NCBI GenBank assembly: GCA_038142005.1 | Contig: JAYQJE010000006.1 | Span: 1-64,000, forward strand | Direction of reading: 5' to 3' | Origin: SHAN690 sp023262195 | GTDB lineage: Bacteria > Bacteroidota > Bacteroidia > Flavobacteriales_G > Salibacteraceae | Length of the DNA stretch: 64,000 nt | Shown here: in pieces, positions 28,544 through 37,827 of the stretch | Layout: each line of letters begins with the position of its first letter | How positions within the stretch are numbered: position 1 is the stretch's first letter | The notes under the pieces: model-generated | The model's input: only the letters and a program-made list of their open reading frames with translations | Database searches by the model: none | Told to the model about the DNA's origin: nothing | Program-made: the position numbers and the translations under genes

Positions 28544-29238
28544 TAGAAACGTAAGGTTACACCCACCACAGGTCGGTTAATTTGAGGATTGTAGCTCAGG
28601 TCCATATACTCCAAAGTGAAAGGGTTTTGTTGTCTGAAAATGGGCTCTACCAAAGCATCAGCTTTTGGCCCTAAAATGAAAACACCTAGCAGTCCAGCAA
28701 CAGATCCTGCAATGGATGCAGCAAAAAGAGTTACTCGTGTATTGTACTGCAACGTTGTGTTATCCAAAGAAGCGCTTGTTGTTTGTCCGTACCGGTCTAA
28801 AAACTCATTTTGTGTCAGCTCTTCATGCTTTTCTTTCATGCCATAAAACGTGACGGGCAGAGCAATCAGTGAAACTCCAGATAATAGAATTGGTGCAGTT
28901 TTGTAAAAGAAAATCTTGCGCTTGTAATCATCGCGCTTGGCTAGGTATGAATTGTAAGATGCGCTTACTTTCAAATCAGCAAAATAATTGGTTGAATCTA
29001 GGTTTCCAGTTTCAAGCGTGCCTTTATGAATGTCATGTTTGAAAGACCATATCTCCACCTTATGTGAGCCTTTAGCCACCCTAAACTTATTTGTTTTTGG
29101 CATCAACTCATCATCGATACGAACCCGATACTGATCGCCACCTTTTACAAAGAATCGAACCATGGTTGAATCACTTTGGCTAAGACCATTGATTGCAAGT
29201 AGGAACAGCGTTGCACAAAAGGTAATGGAGCGAAACAT
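28543..29238 (-). CDS. Secreted or membrane protein, unknown function
   Basis: 231 residues from the ATG at 29238 (MFRSITFCATLFLLAINGLS signal peptide); the frame is open to 29301 but the longer start lacks a signal-like N-terminus. An N-terminal domain of about 80 residues resembles a PEGA-like beta sheet (VRFFVKGGDQYRVRIDDELM, GSHKVEIWSFKHD), followed by a charged segment and two membrane segments (TAPILLSGVSLIALPVTFYG and FAASIAGSVAGLLGVFILGP). It forms a unit with the downstream PKD lipoprotein gene. No named family recognised. Confidence 0.65.
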   Translation of the reverse strand: MFRSITFCATLFLLAINGLSQSDSTMVRFFVKGGDQYRVRIDDELMPKTNKFRVAKGSHKVEIWSFKHDIHKGTLETGNLDSTNYFADLKVSASYNSYLAKRDDYKRKIFFYKTAPILLSGVSLIALPVTFYGMKEKHEELTQNEFLDRYGQTTSASLDNTTLQYNTRVTLFAASIAGSVAGLLGVFILGPKADALVEPIFRQQNPFTLEYMDLSYNPQINRPVVGVTLRF

Positions 29239-29328
29239 CAGTGGAGAAAACGTTTCTCTAAGATCAGGGTTTAGGCTATTTATTTTACGGTCGCAACGCA
29301 TATTAAAAAGGCAATAATCTTCGAGGGC

Positions 29329-29850
29329 TTAGCACATCTTCCAATTCAGGTGGACCCCAAAATATTCATTCTTAAAACGATCAAGCTCGTCCAATGTTTC
29401 GTTGGATAATCGATCTACAATCTGATCCATGGCTTCGTCACTCATGGCATAGGGAAATACCGATTGCACCATTTTGTCTCCTATACATTGGGCGTGAAGT
29501 GAATACTCCAAATTGGCGTCTATCCTTTTGCCCGTAAATACACAAAAGTCAAGTCGATCTCCCTCGAGTTTTATGATTCCATGTTTCACATTTTCATGAA
29601 AGAAACGCTCCACAGCTTCTCTTGATGATTTAGACATCTGTTCGTGTGTTTGTTGTGCACAGTTCATGCAGATGGCATATTCAAAGAGCACCTCAGTCAA
29701 ATTCAGAGCAGGAACACGCCTCATCACCTTTTCAATAAGGTATTGTTCGTTTGATTGAATCAACTCCTTGTTGCACATAAGGCAGTTAGAAAAAGGGCCT
29801 CCAGTCTCTGAGTTATGAAAAATGCTATCTATTTCTGAGTGTCCCTCCAT
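29329..29850 (-). CDS. Conserved hypothetical protein with a CxxC zinc-type motif
   Basis: 173 residues from ATG 29850 (MEGHSEIDSIFHNSETGG); the frame opens at 29877. Soluble, no signal peptide. Two cysteine pairs, NCLMCNKEL near residue 21-29 and AICMNCAQQ near 59-67, probably bind one metal ion; a helical remainder contains FCVFTGKRIDANLEYSLHAQ with further Cys. The composition suggests a cytoplasmic zinc-binding protein. I do not recognise the family. Divergent from the prolyl oligopeptidase gene. Confidence 0.65.
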   Translation of the reverse strand: MEGHSEIDSIFHNSETGGPFSNCLMCNKELIQSNEQYLIEKVMRRVPALNLTEVLFEYAICMNCAQQTHEQMSKSSREAVERFFHENVKHGIIKLEGDRLDFCVFTGKRIDANLEYSLHAQCIGDKMVQSVFPYAMSDEAMDQIVDRLSNETLDELDRFKNEYFGVHLNWKMC

Positions 29851-29949
29851 AGGTTCAATTATAACTATATATCCCAATTCAGTCCAATCATCGACAAACA
29901 GGTTTTCAATGCACCTTGAGAGAACTATTTTCGCGCAAAATTCAAACCA

Positions 29950-32096
29950 ATGAATAGACCATTAATCGCATTGTTAATACTTGCTGCAGGTTGCAGCCAA
30001 CAAACGGAACCTATGCAAGAATCGAACTTGGAATATCCTGAAACTAGAAAGGACACTGCCATAGTTGATAATTATTTCGGAACTGAAATTGCTGATCCAT
30101 ACCGATGGCTCGAGGACGACCTATCTGAAGAAACAAAGCAGTGGGTAGAAGCTCAAAACAAAGTGACTTTTGGCTATTTAGAAGGGATTGATTTTAGGCA
30201 AAGCATCAAGGATAGGCTTACTGAGCTTTGGGATTATGAGAAATACAGTGCTCCGTTTGTGAAAGGAGATTACACCTATTATTTCAAGAATGATGGTCTG
30301 CAAAATCAATCGGTTTTATACCGACAAAAGGGCGATGAAGAACCTGAGGTCTTTTTAGACCCCAATGGCTTTAGTGCAGACGGTACAACTTCGTTGGCTG
30401 GTATGAACTTCACCAAGGATGGAAGTTTTATGGCTTATCAAATCTCTGAAGGCGGAAGTGACTGGAGAAAGGTGATTGTTGTGAATACCACCACTATGGA
30501 GATCATAGAGGACACACTCGTTGATGTGAAATTCTCTGGCATAGCTTGGAGCGGGACCGATGGTTTTTACTACAGCAGTTATGACAAGCCAAAAGAAGGC
30601 AGCGAGCTCAGCGGACTGACGCAATATCATAAGCTTTATTACCACAAGCTTGGGTCTGCCCAGTCCGAAGATCAGATGATTTTTGGCGGGGAAGAAACAC
30701 CACGCAGGTATATTGGAAGCGGCATCACGGAAGATCAGCGATATCTCATCATTAGTGCAGCTACAAGCACTACTGGAAATGAGCTTTACATTAAGGATCT
30801 AAACGATCCAGACTCAGAGATTCAGCAGGTGGTAGGCAATTTTGACAACGATCACTGGGTGATTCATTCTGAAGGCGATAAGCTTTATATCAATACAAAT
30901 TTTGATGCTCCAAACGGTAGAGTAGTGGTGACTTCTATTGATAATCCTGCGCCTGAAACATGGGCTGATTTTATTCCAGAAACTGAAAATGTGTTGCGTA
31001 TAGGTACCGCTGGAGGTAAATTCTTTGCGAACTACTTAAAAGATGCAACAAGCATGGTTCAGCAGTTTGATAGTGAAGGGGTTATGGAGCGAGAGATTGA
31101 GCTTCCTGGCGTTGGTTCTGCTGGCGGATTTGGGGTGAAATGGACGATACAGAGCTCTATTACACCTTTACATCATATGTGTATCCACCAACTATATTTA
31201 AATACAATATTGAATCGGGTGAGTCTAAGGTATACAAGCAATCAGGCGTTGACTTCGATCCAAGCCAATTTGAAAGTAAGCAGGTGTTTTACACTTCGAA
31301 AGACGGCACCAAGGTTCCGATGATATTGACCTATAAAAAAGGCATTGAGCTCAACGGAAACAATCCCACCATGCTCTATGGATATGGCGGCTTCAACATC
31401 AGTTTAACTCCAAACTTCAGCACATCAAACATTGTGTTGTTAGAGAATGGTGGAGTGTTTGCCGTAGCTAACCTACGCGGTGGTGGAGAGTACGGTGAAA
31501 AGTGGCACAGTGCCGGAACCAAAATGAATAAGCAAAATGTGTTTGATGACTTTATTGCTGCGGCTGAGTGGTTAATAGATAATAAGTACACCTCCTCAGA
31601 ACGACTAGCAATTGCAGGCGGATCCAATGGAGGCTTATTGGTGGGAGCCACAATGATCCAAAGACCAAAGTTAATGAAGGTAGCATTGCCCGCTGTAGGC
31701 GTGCTTGATATGTTGCGTTACCATAAATTCACCGCAGGTGCTGGCTGGACTTATGACTATGGCAATTCTGATGAAAGCGAAGAAATGTTCAAGTACTTGC
31801 TAGGATATTCTCCGGTTCATAACACCAAAGCAGGAACGCAATACCCCGCTACAATGATCACAACTGCAGACCACGATGATCGAGTGGTGCCTGCTCATTC
31901 GTTTAAGTTTGCGGCAGCGCTGCAAGAAGCGCATGCAGGCACAAACCCTGTGCTGATTAGGATTGCAGTGAATGCTGGTCATGGAGCAGGCAAGCCTACC
32001 AGTATGATAATTGAGGAGCAGGCAGATAAGTGGTCGTTTATGTTTGAGAATATGGGCGTTGAACCAATTTATAACACTCCAAATAAGGATAGTTAA
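29950..32096 (+). CDS. Prolyl oligopeptidase family serine peptidase (S9A), lipoprotein (frameshifted)
   Basis: Seen as 29950-31323 and 31140-32096, one protein of about 715 residues. Lipoprotein signal with Cys at 15 (LLILAAGC), then the S9A N-terminal motif FGTEIADPYRWLEDD, a seven-bladed propeller region and the alpha/beta hydrolase domain with catalytic Ser in AIAGGSNGGLLVGATM, Asp in TADHDDRVVPAH and His in NAGHGAGKP. Adding one A at about 31139 joins GFGVKMDDTELYYTFTSYVY. Cleaves after proline in short peptides; probably an outer-membrane or periplasmic peptidase for peptide scavenging. Confidence 0.94.
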
Positions 32097-32115
32097 TATC
32101 TCGTAAGAGGACCGT

Positions 32116-32146
32116 TTTGGAATAGCAGTTGAAAGCCGTACACTTG
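32116..32146 (+). promoter_or_regulatory. Candidate promoter for the small charged protein
   Basis: TTTG at 32116-32119, 19-base spacer, TACACTTG at 32139-32146: one mismatch to the Bacteroidota TTTG-N19-TAnnTTTG pattern. The ATG at 32151 is only four bases later, so transcription from it would be nearly leaderless. Pattern evidence only. Confidence 0.35.
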
Positions 32147-32150
32147 CAGT

Positions 32151-32369
32151 ATGGCAAAATCCTCACATACATTCCAGAAAAGACAGCGCGAAAAGGACAA
32201 GCAAAAAAAGAATAAAGAAAAGCGTGAAAGGCGCGAAGAGCGCAAGTTAGAGAAGGCAGAAGCCGACAAAAATGGCCCTGAAATTGATTGGGATAGCGCA
32301 CCAGTAAATAAAACACTGTCTGACAAAGAAGAGAATGAACGCGAAAAAATCGAAGAGAAGAATTCTTGA
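32151..32369 (+). CDS. Small highly charged conserved protein
   Basis: 72 residues, more than half Lys, Arg and Glu, with an almost uninterrupted charged helix in the first 45 residues (QKRQREKDKQKKNKEKRE). Short, basic, charged proteins of this kind with a MAKS-Q-TF-K start occur in many Bacteroidota, often near cold-shock protein genes; no such neighbour is present here. Followed by a strong terminator (32446-32475), which supports an independent transcript. Function unknown. Confidence 0.65.
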   Translation: MAKSSHTFQKRQREKDKQKKNKEKRERREERKLEKAEADKNGPEIDWDSAPVNKTLSDKEENEREKIEEKNS

Positions 32370-32445
32370 TCCTTCAGGGTTACCGTTAAAGAATTCTTGA
32401 ATGATTTTAGATACGCACCAAAATTCTACAACTTGAGCATAAATT

Positions 32446-32475
32446 AAGCCTCTATCCTTGGATAGGGGCTTTTTA
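32446..32475 (+). terminator. Rho-independent terminator
   Basis: Stem AGCCTCTATCC / GGATAGGGGCT (one G-T pair) with a TT loop, followed by TTTTT. It lies 77 bases after the stop of the small charged protein gene and before the convergent Kelch gene. Confidence 0.85.
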
Positions 32476-32565
32476 GTTATCGCGCTAAAACATCGAGATC
32501 CGATTAGACACGTTGCATTTTACCTCACTCAATTTGAGTGAAAAACAACCACCAGCTTAACTCGT

Positions 32566-33798
32566 CTAGGCTTTAATAAACTTGGCGATGTGGCGTTCAC
32601 CACCTTCTTTAGATACGACCGCGATGTACGCACCTGCGTCAAGATTTGACACCTGCAAGCTTTTGGTATTGCCCATCTCATGCATAACCTTATTTCCCGA
32701 TAGATCAAATACCTCGATTGATACTATACCAAAACTGGCATCAATCCATAGTTCTGAGCCTACAGGGTTTGGATATAAGCCTAAATATTCACTAGGGGGT
32801 TCTGCATTGCCCAGTGGGGGTGGAGGTGTGTCTTTCAGTTGAAATTTCCATCCTTCATCCTGAATGTTTCCCGTCTGACGGTTCTCTCCGCCAAACAAAT
32901 AAATAGTGTCTTCAATTACAAATGAGCCAGGCGCCCAAATGCTGATGCCTGGGTGTGGAGGCATTTCCGTCCAATCATCATCTCTTGGATTGTATTGCCA
33001 AAACTCTCCTTCCTGCATAAACGAATGGTCTGACCCATCCCCACTGAGCACATAACCAAAACTGTCATGACTAAATTGTGTTCCTGCAACTCGAGCTTCA
33101 CCCATGAAATCATCAAGCGTAACCCATTCTTCGTCTTCCGTATCGAAGGTGTACCAATCTCGATATATAATTGGACCCCCATGACCAAAACCTACAAATA
33201 ATTGGCTGTCGGCAACAAACTGAAATGGATGATGACGCGCGAGGGCCGGAAGATTATCCATTTGGTCCCAATCATCTTCAACCATATCATATCGCCACCA
33301 ATCTCTTAAATCTCCGGTGGCATCATCCCCAAGCCCTACATAGAGCATATCATCGAGAATGAGTAATGCAGGATGCCTTCTTCCGCTACACGGGCATGAG
33401 GTTACAAAGGCCCATGACTCAGTCGCTGCGTCATACTCCCAAATGTCGTTGAGATATGTGGTTAGGTTGGCTCCAAAACCCAAATAACCTTTTCCCTTAT
33501 AACTAAACCCGATCCCGAAACTTCTTATAGCTCCTGGGAAATCTGGGAGTGTTTCCCATTCGTCTTTTTTAGGGTCATATCGATAAAAATCATCTGTAGG
33601 CCCAACAAAGCTATTCCAGCCTGTTGCTGCATAGCCAAAACTATCAATGGTAAACGTTACGGGGTGATGACGATTTGACGGCATGTCTTCAATCTCTTCC
33701 CATTCGCGTTCCTCTTGGGCTCCAGCAAAAAGCATGATGAAACAAAAGATCGAAAAGAAAAGACATCGGGAGGCAGACAATTGCATAGAGTGGTTCAT
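32566..33798 (-). CDS. Kelch-repeat protein with T9SS sorting domain
   Basis: 410 residues; signal peptide 1-27 (ends LFAGAQ). Five or six Kelch-type blades (FTIDSFGYAATGWNSFVG, KGKGYLGFGANLTTYLNDIW, DSQLFVGFGHGG and DTIYLFGGENRQ) form a beta-propeller. A proline-rich linker (TPPPPLGNAEPP) precedes the C-terminal type A sorting domain (LGLYPNPVGSELWIDASFG, YIAVVSKEGGERHIAKFIK, about residues 340-410). The protein should therefore be secreted across the outer membrane by the type IX system and attached to the cell surface. The ligand is unknown. Confidence 0.85.
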   Translation of the reverse strand: MNHSMQLSASRCLFFSIFCFIMLFAGAQEEREWEEIEDMPSNRHHPVTFTIDSFGYAATGWNSFVGPTDDFYRYDPKKDEWETLPDFPGAIRSFGIGFSYKGKGYLGFGANLTTYLNDIWEYDAATESWAFVTSCPCSGRRHPALLILDDMLYVGLGDDATGDLRDWWRYDMVEDDWDQMDNLPALARHHPFQFVADSQLFVGFGHGGPIIYRDWYTFDTEDEEWVTLDDFMGEARVAGTQFSHDSFGYVLSGDGSDHSFMQEGEFWQYNPRDDDWTEMPPHPGISIWAPGSFVIEDTIYLFGGENRQTGNIQDEGWKFQLKDTPPPPLGNAEPPSEYLGLYPNPVGSELWIDASFGIVSIEVFDLSGNKVMHEMGNTKSLQVSNLDAGAYIAVVSKEGGERHIAKFIKA

Positions 33799-33884
33799 TA
33801 ATTTCTACTGCGAGAATAACCCACAATCAGGGATGTTGTTTAAGTTAGAATCAAACACTATTGGGATGCTAAGGGTTTGTGTGG

Positions 33885-35819
33885 TTAGCTGCTTAAATCT
33901 TCAAAGCGCAATCGAATCTGTTCGAGACTCTCGTTTGACCCAACCACAGAAACAATATCACCAATGCGCAGGCGTGTATAGCCGTGAGAAATGATTATTT
34001 CATCATTTCGTTTTACAGATAGTATAATGGTATCCGAAGGAAAGCGTAAATCTCGAATGAGCAACCCATGCATTTCTTCATCGGTCACTTCAATATCCAT
34101 GGTTTGCTGAGAACCTTCAGAACCGAGTAGGAGAGAGGCCGCCACTGGTGAGCGGACAAACTGATCTAAAAGACTGAGTGTAGCCGTACTTGGCTCAACG
34201 ATCAACGCTCCCAACTCATGGAATTGCTCAAAATTTGCTCGATCGTTGAGTCTTACCACAATGTCTTTAATTCCGACCTTCTCTCGAATTAAATTACATA
34301 GACCTAGGTTTTCCTCATCCGACAGTAAGAGTACCACCGCATCACCCTTGCGAATATTAATCGATTCAAGCGCTTCGATATCAAGGGTTTTCAATTGATG
34401 GTGTGTTATCTCTTTAAAGTTTTCCGGATTAAACAAACCACGTACGCCTACCACTTCAGCGTTCCAGTTGTGTGCATTGAGTTGACGAGCCAGAGCCCAA
34501 CCTTGTGGATCTGCACCAAAAATGAACGCATCTCTTGTTCCATCAAACTCTGGAGAAGAAGCGGGTAAGTGCGCCTCCTTCACTTTAATCAAAGACCACT
34601 TAAAAAGCGGTGGGCCAATGAATTGATTCAAAACAATTACCGCGATAATGATTGAAGCGAATTCGTTTCCCCACTCGGGAAACTCCAATGCTACTTGAGT
34701 TGCTAAACCTAGACCTACGCCAGCTTGAGTTACGAATGGCATCCATCCTATTTTTCGGAAAAGGGGAGGGTCGCCCGCGAGAGAAGCGCCAGCCAATGAA
34801 CCTAAAATCATTGATACAAGCCTCACTCCAAATAAAATCAATGCTACGCCCCAAACCTTAACCAATATGTCTATCGATAACGAAGCTCCAGTAAGTGTGA
34901 AAAATGCGGCATAGACTGGCAGGCCAAAATATTCTACAAACGATTGAAACTCTGCACGGAACCTACTGTAGTTGGTCAGAAGAAAGCTCGCGGCTATGCA
35001 CGCCAGCAAGGGCTCAAAGTGAAATCCGTTTTCCAATAAAGGTTTAGAAATTTATGATGTCCAATGTGCAAAGTAGAACACTCCATAGCCCATGGCCAGA
35101 ACAATCAAACCCTTCGCAAATGCCGGTATTTTGACGGTAAAAGCTAACTGAATTGCTTTGAACAATACAAAACCAACCCCAAGGGCTGCAGCAAGCTCAA
35201 CCAACAGAAGCAGTAACACGGTAAGGTCGAGCTCCTTGCCAGAAACAAACGTGCGCGCCACCGAAAAGCAAATGGCAAACAACAAGATAACCAGCACATC
35301 CTTAATAACTGTAACCCCAATAGACATTTGGGTAAACGGGCCTTTAGCGCGCATTTCATTGATTACAGCTATGGCTGAGGAAGGAGAACGGGCTACGAAA
35401 ATGGTGGCTACCAGTATGACTACGGCTACTTTGACCAACGAGGGCATTTCGCGCATAAACGGTATGTAATCTGACAACCAGAACACCGCTAGGGCGCTAA
35501 ACACAAATGTTATGATGAGTTGACCAAAAACATTCCACACAATGCTCTTGAGTTGCGACCGCACTTCTTTTAAGAAAAGTTCGTTGCCCGCGGCTAAGGC
35601 AATGAATGCCAAGCTAAGGTCATTGATAAAACTTAGCCCAGTAATGGACTCCATGGGAAGGAACGCCAAAACATAAGGACCACAAATAAGCCCGGCTACC
35701 AAAAAGCCAGTAATTAGCGGCAACTTAATTCGTTGAAAAAATTTAGAGGCGTAGGCCGAAGCAAACATTACCCAGATAAAGGCAACGAGATAGATGGCTA
35801 TTTGGGTGTAATCGGTCAA
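33885..35819 (-). CDS. CPA2-type cation:proton antiporter with TrkA-N domain (interrupted by in-frame TAA)
   Basis: Kef-like potassium or sodium/proton antiporter. The N-terminal piece (35052-35819) has six or more membrane segments, including GFLVAGLICGPYVLAFLP and FVARSPSSAIAVINEMRAKG; the C-terminal piece (33885-35036) completes the exchanger domain (GLPVYAAFFTLTGASLSIDI) and adds a TrkA-N nucleotide-binding domain (AFIFGADPQGWALARQLNAH) and a TrkA-C end. Both pieces are in the same frame; only the TAA at 35052-35054 separates them, and reading through gives ISKPLLENGFHFEPLLACI, normal family sequence. So this is a single-base substitution or a nonsense allele rather than two genes. Total about 644 codons. 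Confidence 0.85.
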
Positions 35820-35972
35820 GGATTAGTAATAATAATCGCAAGATATATAAGTATTAGATATGAAAACATTGGTAATTGATACTATAATATATATTATGTT
35901 AAATAGTTGTTTCCGATATATTCCCTTCAGTGTGTACTCCACGAGAAATGAGATTACCTAAACGTTACAAGA

Positions 35973-36486
35973 TTAGTCTTGAACAACGAGTACCTTCTCT
36001 CCCGAAAATGTAAATGTTGGGATGACGGATTCTGAATAATTGGCCGAACTGTGTGAACCAAAGTCAGCCCACTCTAAATCAATGTGATCTAAGTTGTAGT
36101 TACCGATGCCAGCAACCACGGTTGCTCTGCCGTCAACCTCAATTGTTTGAGGTTCTATGATAAGAGTAGAATCCGTTTCAAAATCAAAATAGACATCGAA
36201 TTCTTCAATTTGCAATCTATTTGGAACGTCTTTGCTTGCAACCACATGCAAGGTCATGGAAGCAATGGATCTGGACGAGCCATTTGCTTTGCCGTCAAAT
36301 GCTCCCTCAAACGTTGTATTAAACGGAATTTCGCAAGCGTCTCCGGACATACCACTTTTCACAGATGCATTCTCCTTCATGACAATAACCAGCATCTCCA
36401 CAGTCAGCATTCTTACACAGGTTTTGACAACCCATGACAAGTGACATGCATGTTAATATTAACAGGTGTGAAATGAGTCGGGTCAT
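35973..36486 (-). CDS. Lipoprotein with EGF-like cysteine motif (frameshifted)
   Basis: About 171 residues from the ATG at 36486: MTRLISHLLILTCMSLVMGC with lipobox Cys 20, then an EGF-like cysteine array CKNADCGDAGYCHEGECICE. In the next frame GDACEIPFNTTFEGAFDG and a beta-rich domain run to 35973. The frames meet near 36342-36351; one changed base there (CCGG context) gives CEKWY-GDAC, completing the EGF-like pattern. The long open frame 35973-36440 alone would miss the signal and the first cysteines. Likely an outer-membrane or surface adhesion-type lipoprotein; function unknown. Confidence 0.7.
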
Positions 36487-36502
36487 GAACTTTCAAAAAT
36501 AC

Positions 36503-36538
36503 AGAAGCGGATTCAAAACTTGCTTTGAATCCGCTTCT
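36503..36538 (-). terminator. Rho-independent terminator of the TPR gene
   Basis: Perfect 15-base stem AGAAGCGGATTCAAA / TTTGAATCCGCTTCT with a 6-base loop; on the minus strand it is followed by TGTATTTTTG. It lies 26 bases after the stop of the gene at 36564-37772. Confidence 0.85.
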
Positions 36539-36563
36539 AATTAACAATTTGATAATTAAGAAC

Positions 36564-37772
36564 CTAGTTCTCGAGTTTCTCCTTCATTGCATCATACTTC
36601 TCGGTTTGATTGGTACGAGCGTAAATGGTTTTTAGAGAAGTCATCGTATCGATGTCTTCAGCATTGAGCGCGTGCGCTTTTTCAAGGTATGGTAAAGCTG
36701 CGGTAAGTTGCTTTTCTGCTGCTGCTTTGGCTACTTTATACTTCGCATCATCAAGAATGTTATTGGCTTCGTTTAGCATTTCCGCACCTCTGTTGTAGTA
36801 TAATGCGCCCAGGCTGTAGTTGCCATCAAATCCTTCTGGATCAAGCTCTACTACTTTTTTATAATCGGCTTCTGCCATAGCATAGGCTTCATTTGCCTCA
36901 TCTTCTTTACCATCGGCACGCAGTGTTGATTGCTGATTGTCTAAAATGATGCCCCTTGCGTATATCAGTGCTTTATTTGACGGGTCATTGGCTATTGCCT
37001 GATCAAGATTCACTAGAGCTTTGTCATATTCCTGAGATTCGAGATACACGTTAATCTCCTCTTGAATGATGTCTTGGTTGTTTGGAAGTTTCTCGCGCGC
37101 CTCTTTCAGCGTGCTCTTATACTTTTCCTCGTCTCCGGCTTCTTTGTACATGTGTAATAGATCAAGGTACCCCTGCTCTACTTGATAGCCTGTTTCTATA
37201 CAGTATTTAATAAGCTCCTCTGCCTTGGTATTGTTCTTTGCTAGCTTGTAAGCTAAACCTGCGTTGTAGGCAGCCATGGTATCAATTTGCTGGTAGTCTT
37301 TCTTTATATCAAAGCAGGTTTCAAAATATTTAGCCGCATCTCCAAAATCCTTCTCATTGTAATAGTTCACACCCTCTTGATAAGCCCACATAGACATTTC
37401 TGCGTGATGTCCTTTCACTTCACTCATGTTGATCTTTCTACTACCTAATTCAATGGATTTTTCAAAAGATTCAACCGCTGTAAGCACTGAGCCCTCCTTT
37501 ACAGCTTGAAGTTCAGGATATAATGGGTCTTCTGTGCCTTCTTTCATTGCAAGAGAATTCTTGTAGATTTTTTCGTAAATCAAACCTCTGTAGTACCAAG
37601 TCTTGCCGTCAGACATGGTTTTTTCATGTGTAATCGCTTGATCAATTTCGCCTTTCGCTTTGACCAATTCATTGTCATTCATATAGTTGTATGCATTCAA
37701 GACTTTTGCTCCCTGCCCCTGCAGCATTAATATTCCGCACGCCATGATGGCGCTTGCCAATAGCTTCTTCAT
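36564..37772 (-). CDS. TPR-repeat secreted protein
   Basis: 402 residues from ATG 37772 (MKKLLASAIMACGILMLQGQG signal peptide); the frame opens at 37808. Successive 34-residue TPR helices are clear, for example KTWYYRGLIYEKIY, AAYNAGLAYKLAKNNTKAEE, EYDKALVNLDQAIANDPSNK and GFDGNYSLGALYYNRGAEML. Probably a periplasmic scaffold. TPR proteins of this style are common Bacteroidota envelope proteins; partner unknown. Transcribed after gyrA in the same direction and closed by the terminator at 36503-36538. Confidence 0.85.
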   Translation of the reverse strand: MKKLLASAIMACGILMLQGQGAKVLNAYNYMNDNELVKAKGEIDQAITHEKTMSDGKTWYYRGLIYEKIYKNSLAMKEGTEDPLYPELQAVKEGSVLTAVESFEKSIELGSRKINMSEVKGHHAEMSMWAYQEGVNYYNEKDFGDAAKYFETCFDIKKDYQQIDTMAAYNAGLAYKLAKNNTKAEELIKYCIETGYQVEQGYLDLLHMYKEAGDEEKYKSTLKEAREKLPNNQDIIQEEINVYLESQEYDKALVNLDQAIANDPSNKALIYARGIILDNQQSTLRADGKEDEANEAYAMAEADYKKVVELDPEGFDGNYSLGALYYNRGAEMLNEANNILDDAKYKVAKAAAEKQLTAALPYLEKAHALNAEDIDTMTSLKTIYARTNQTEKYDAMKEKLEN

Positions 37773-37827
37773 ACTTGGTTTTAAATTTTGTGCAAATGTA
37801 GTAATCAACTACAAGGCCAAAAATGAA

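Noticed and set aside
32525..32541. Inverted repeat TCACTCAA-T-TTGAGTGA as a terminator of the Kelch gene
   Set aside because: No T run follows on the minus strand and the stem is AT-rich; could be an operator but evidence is too thin.
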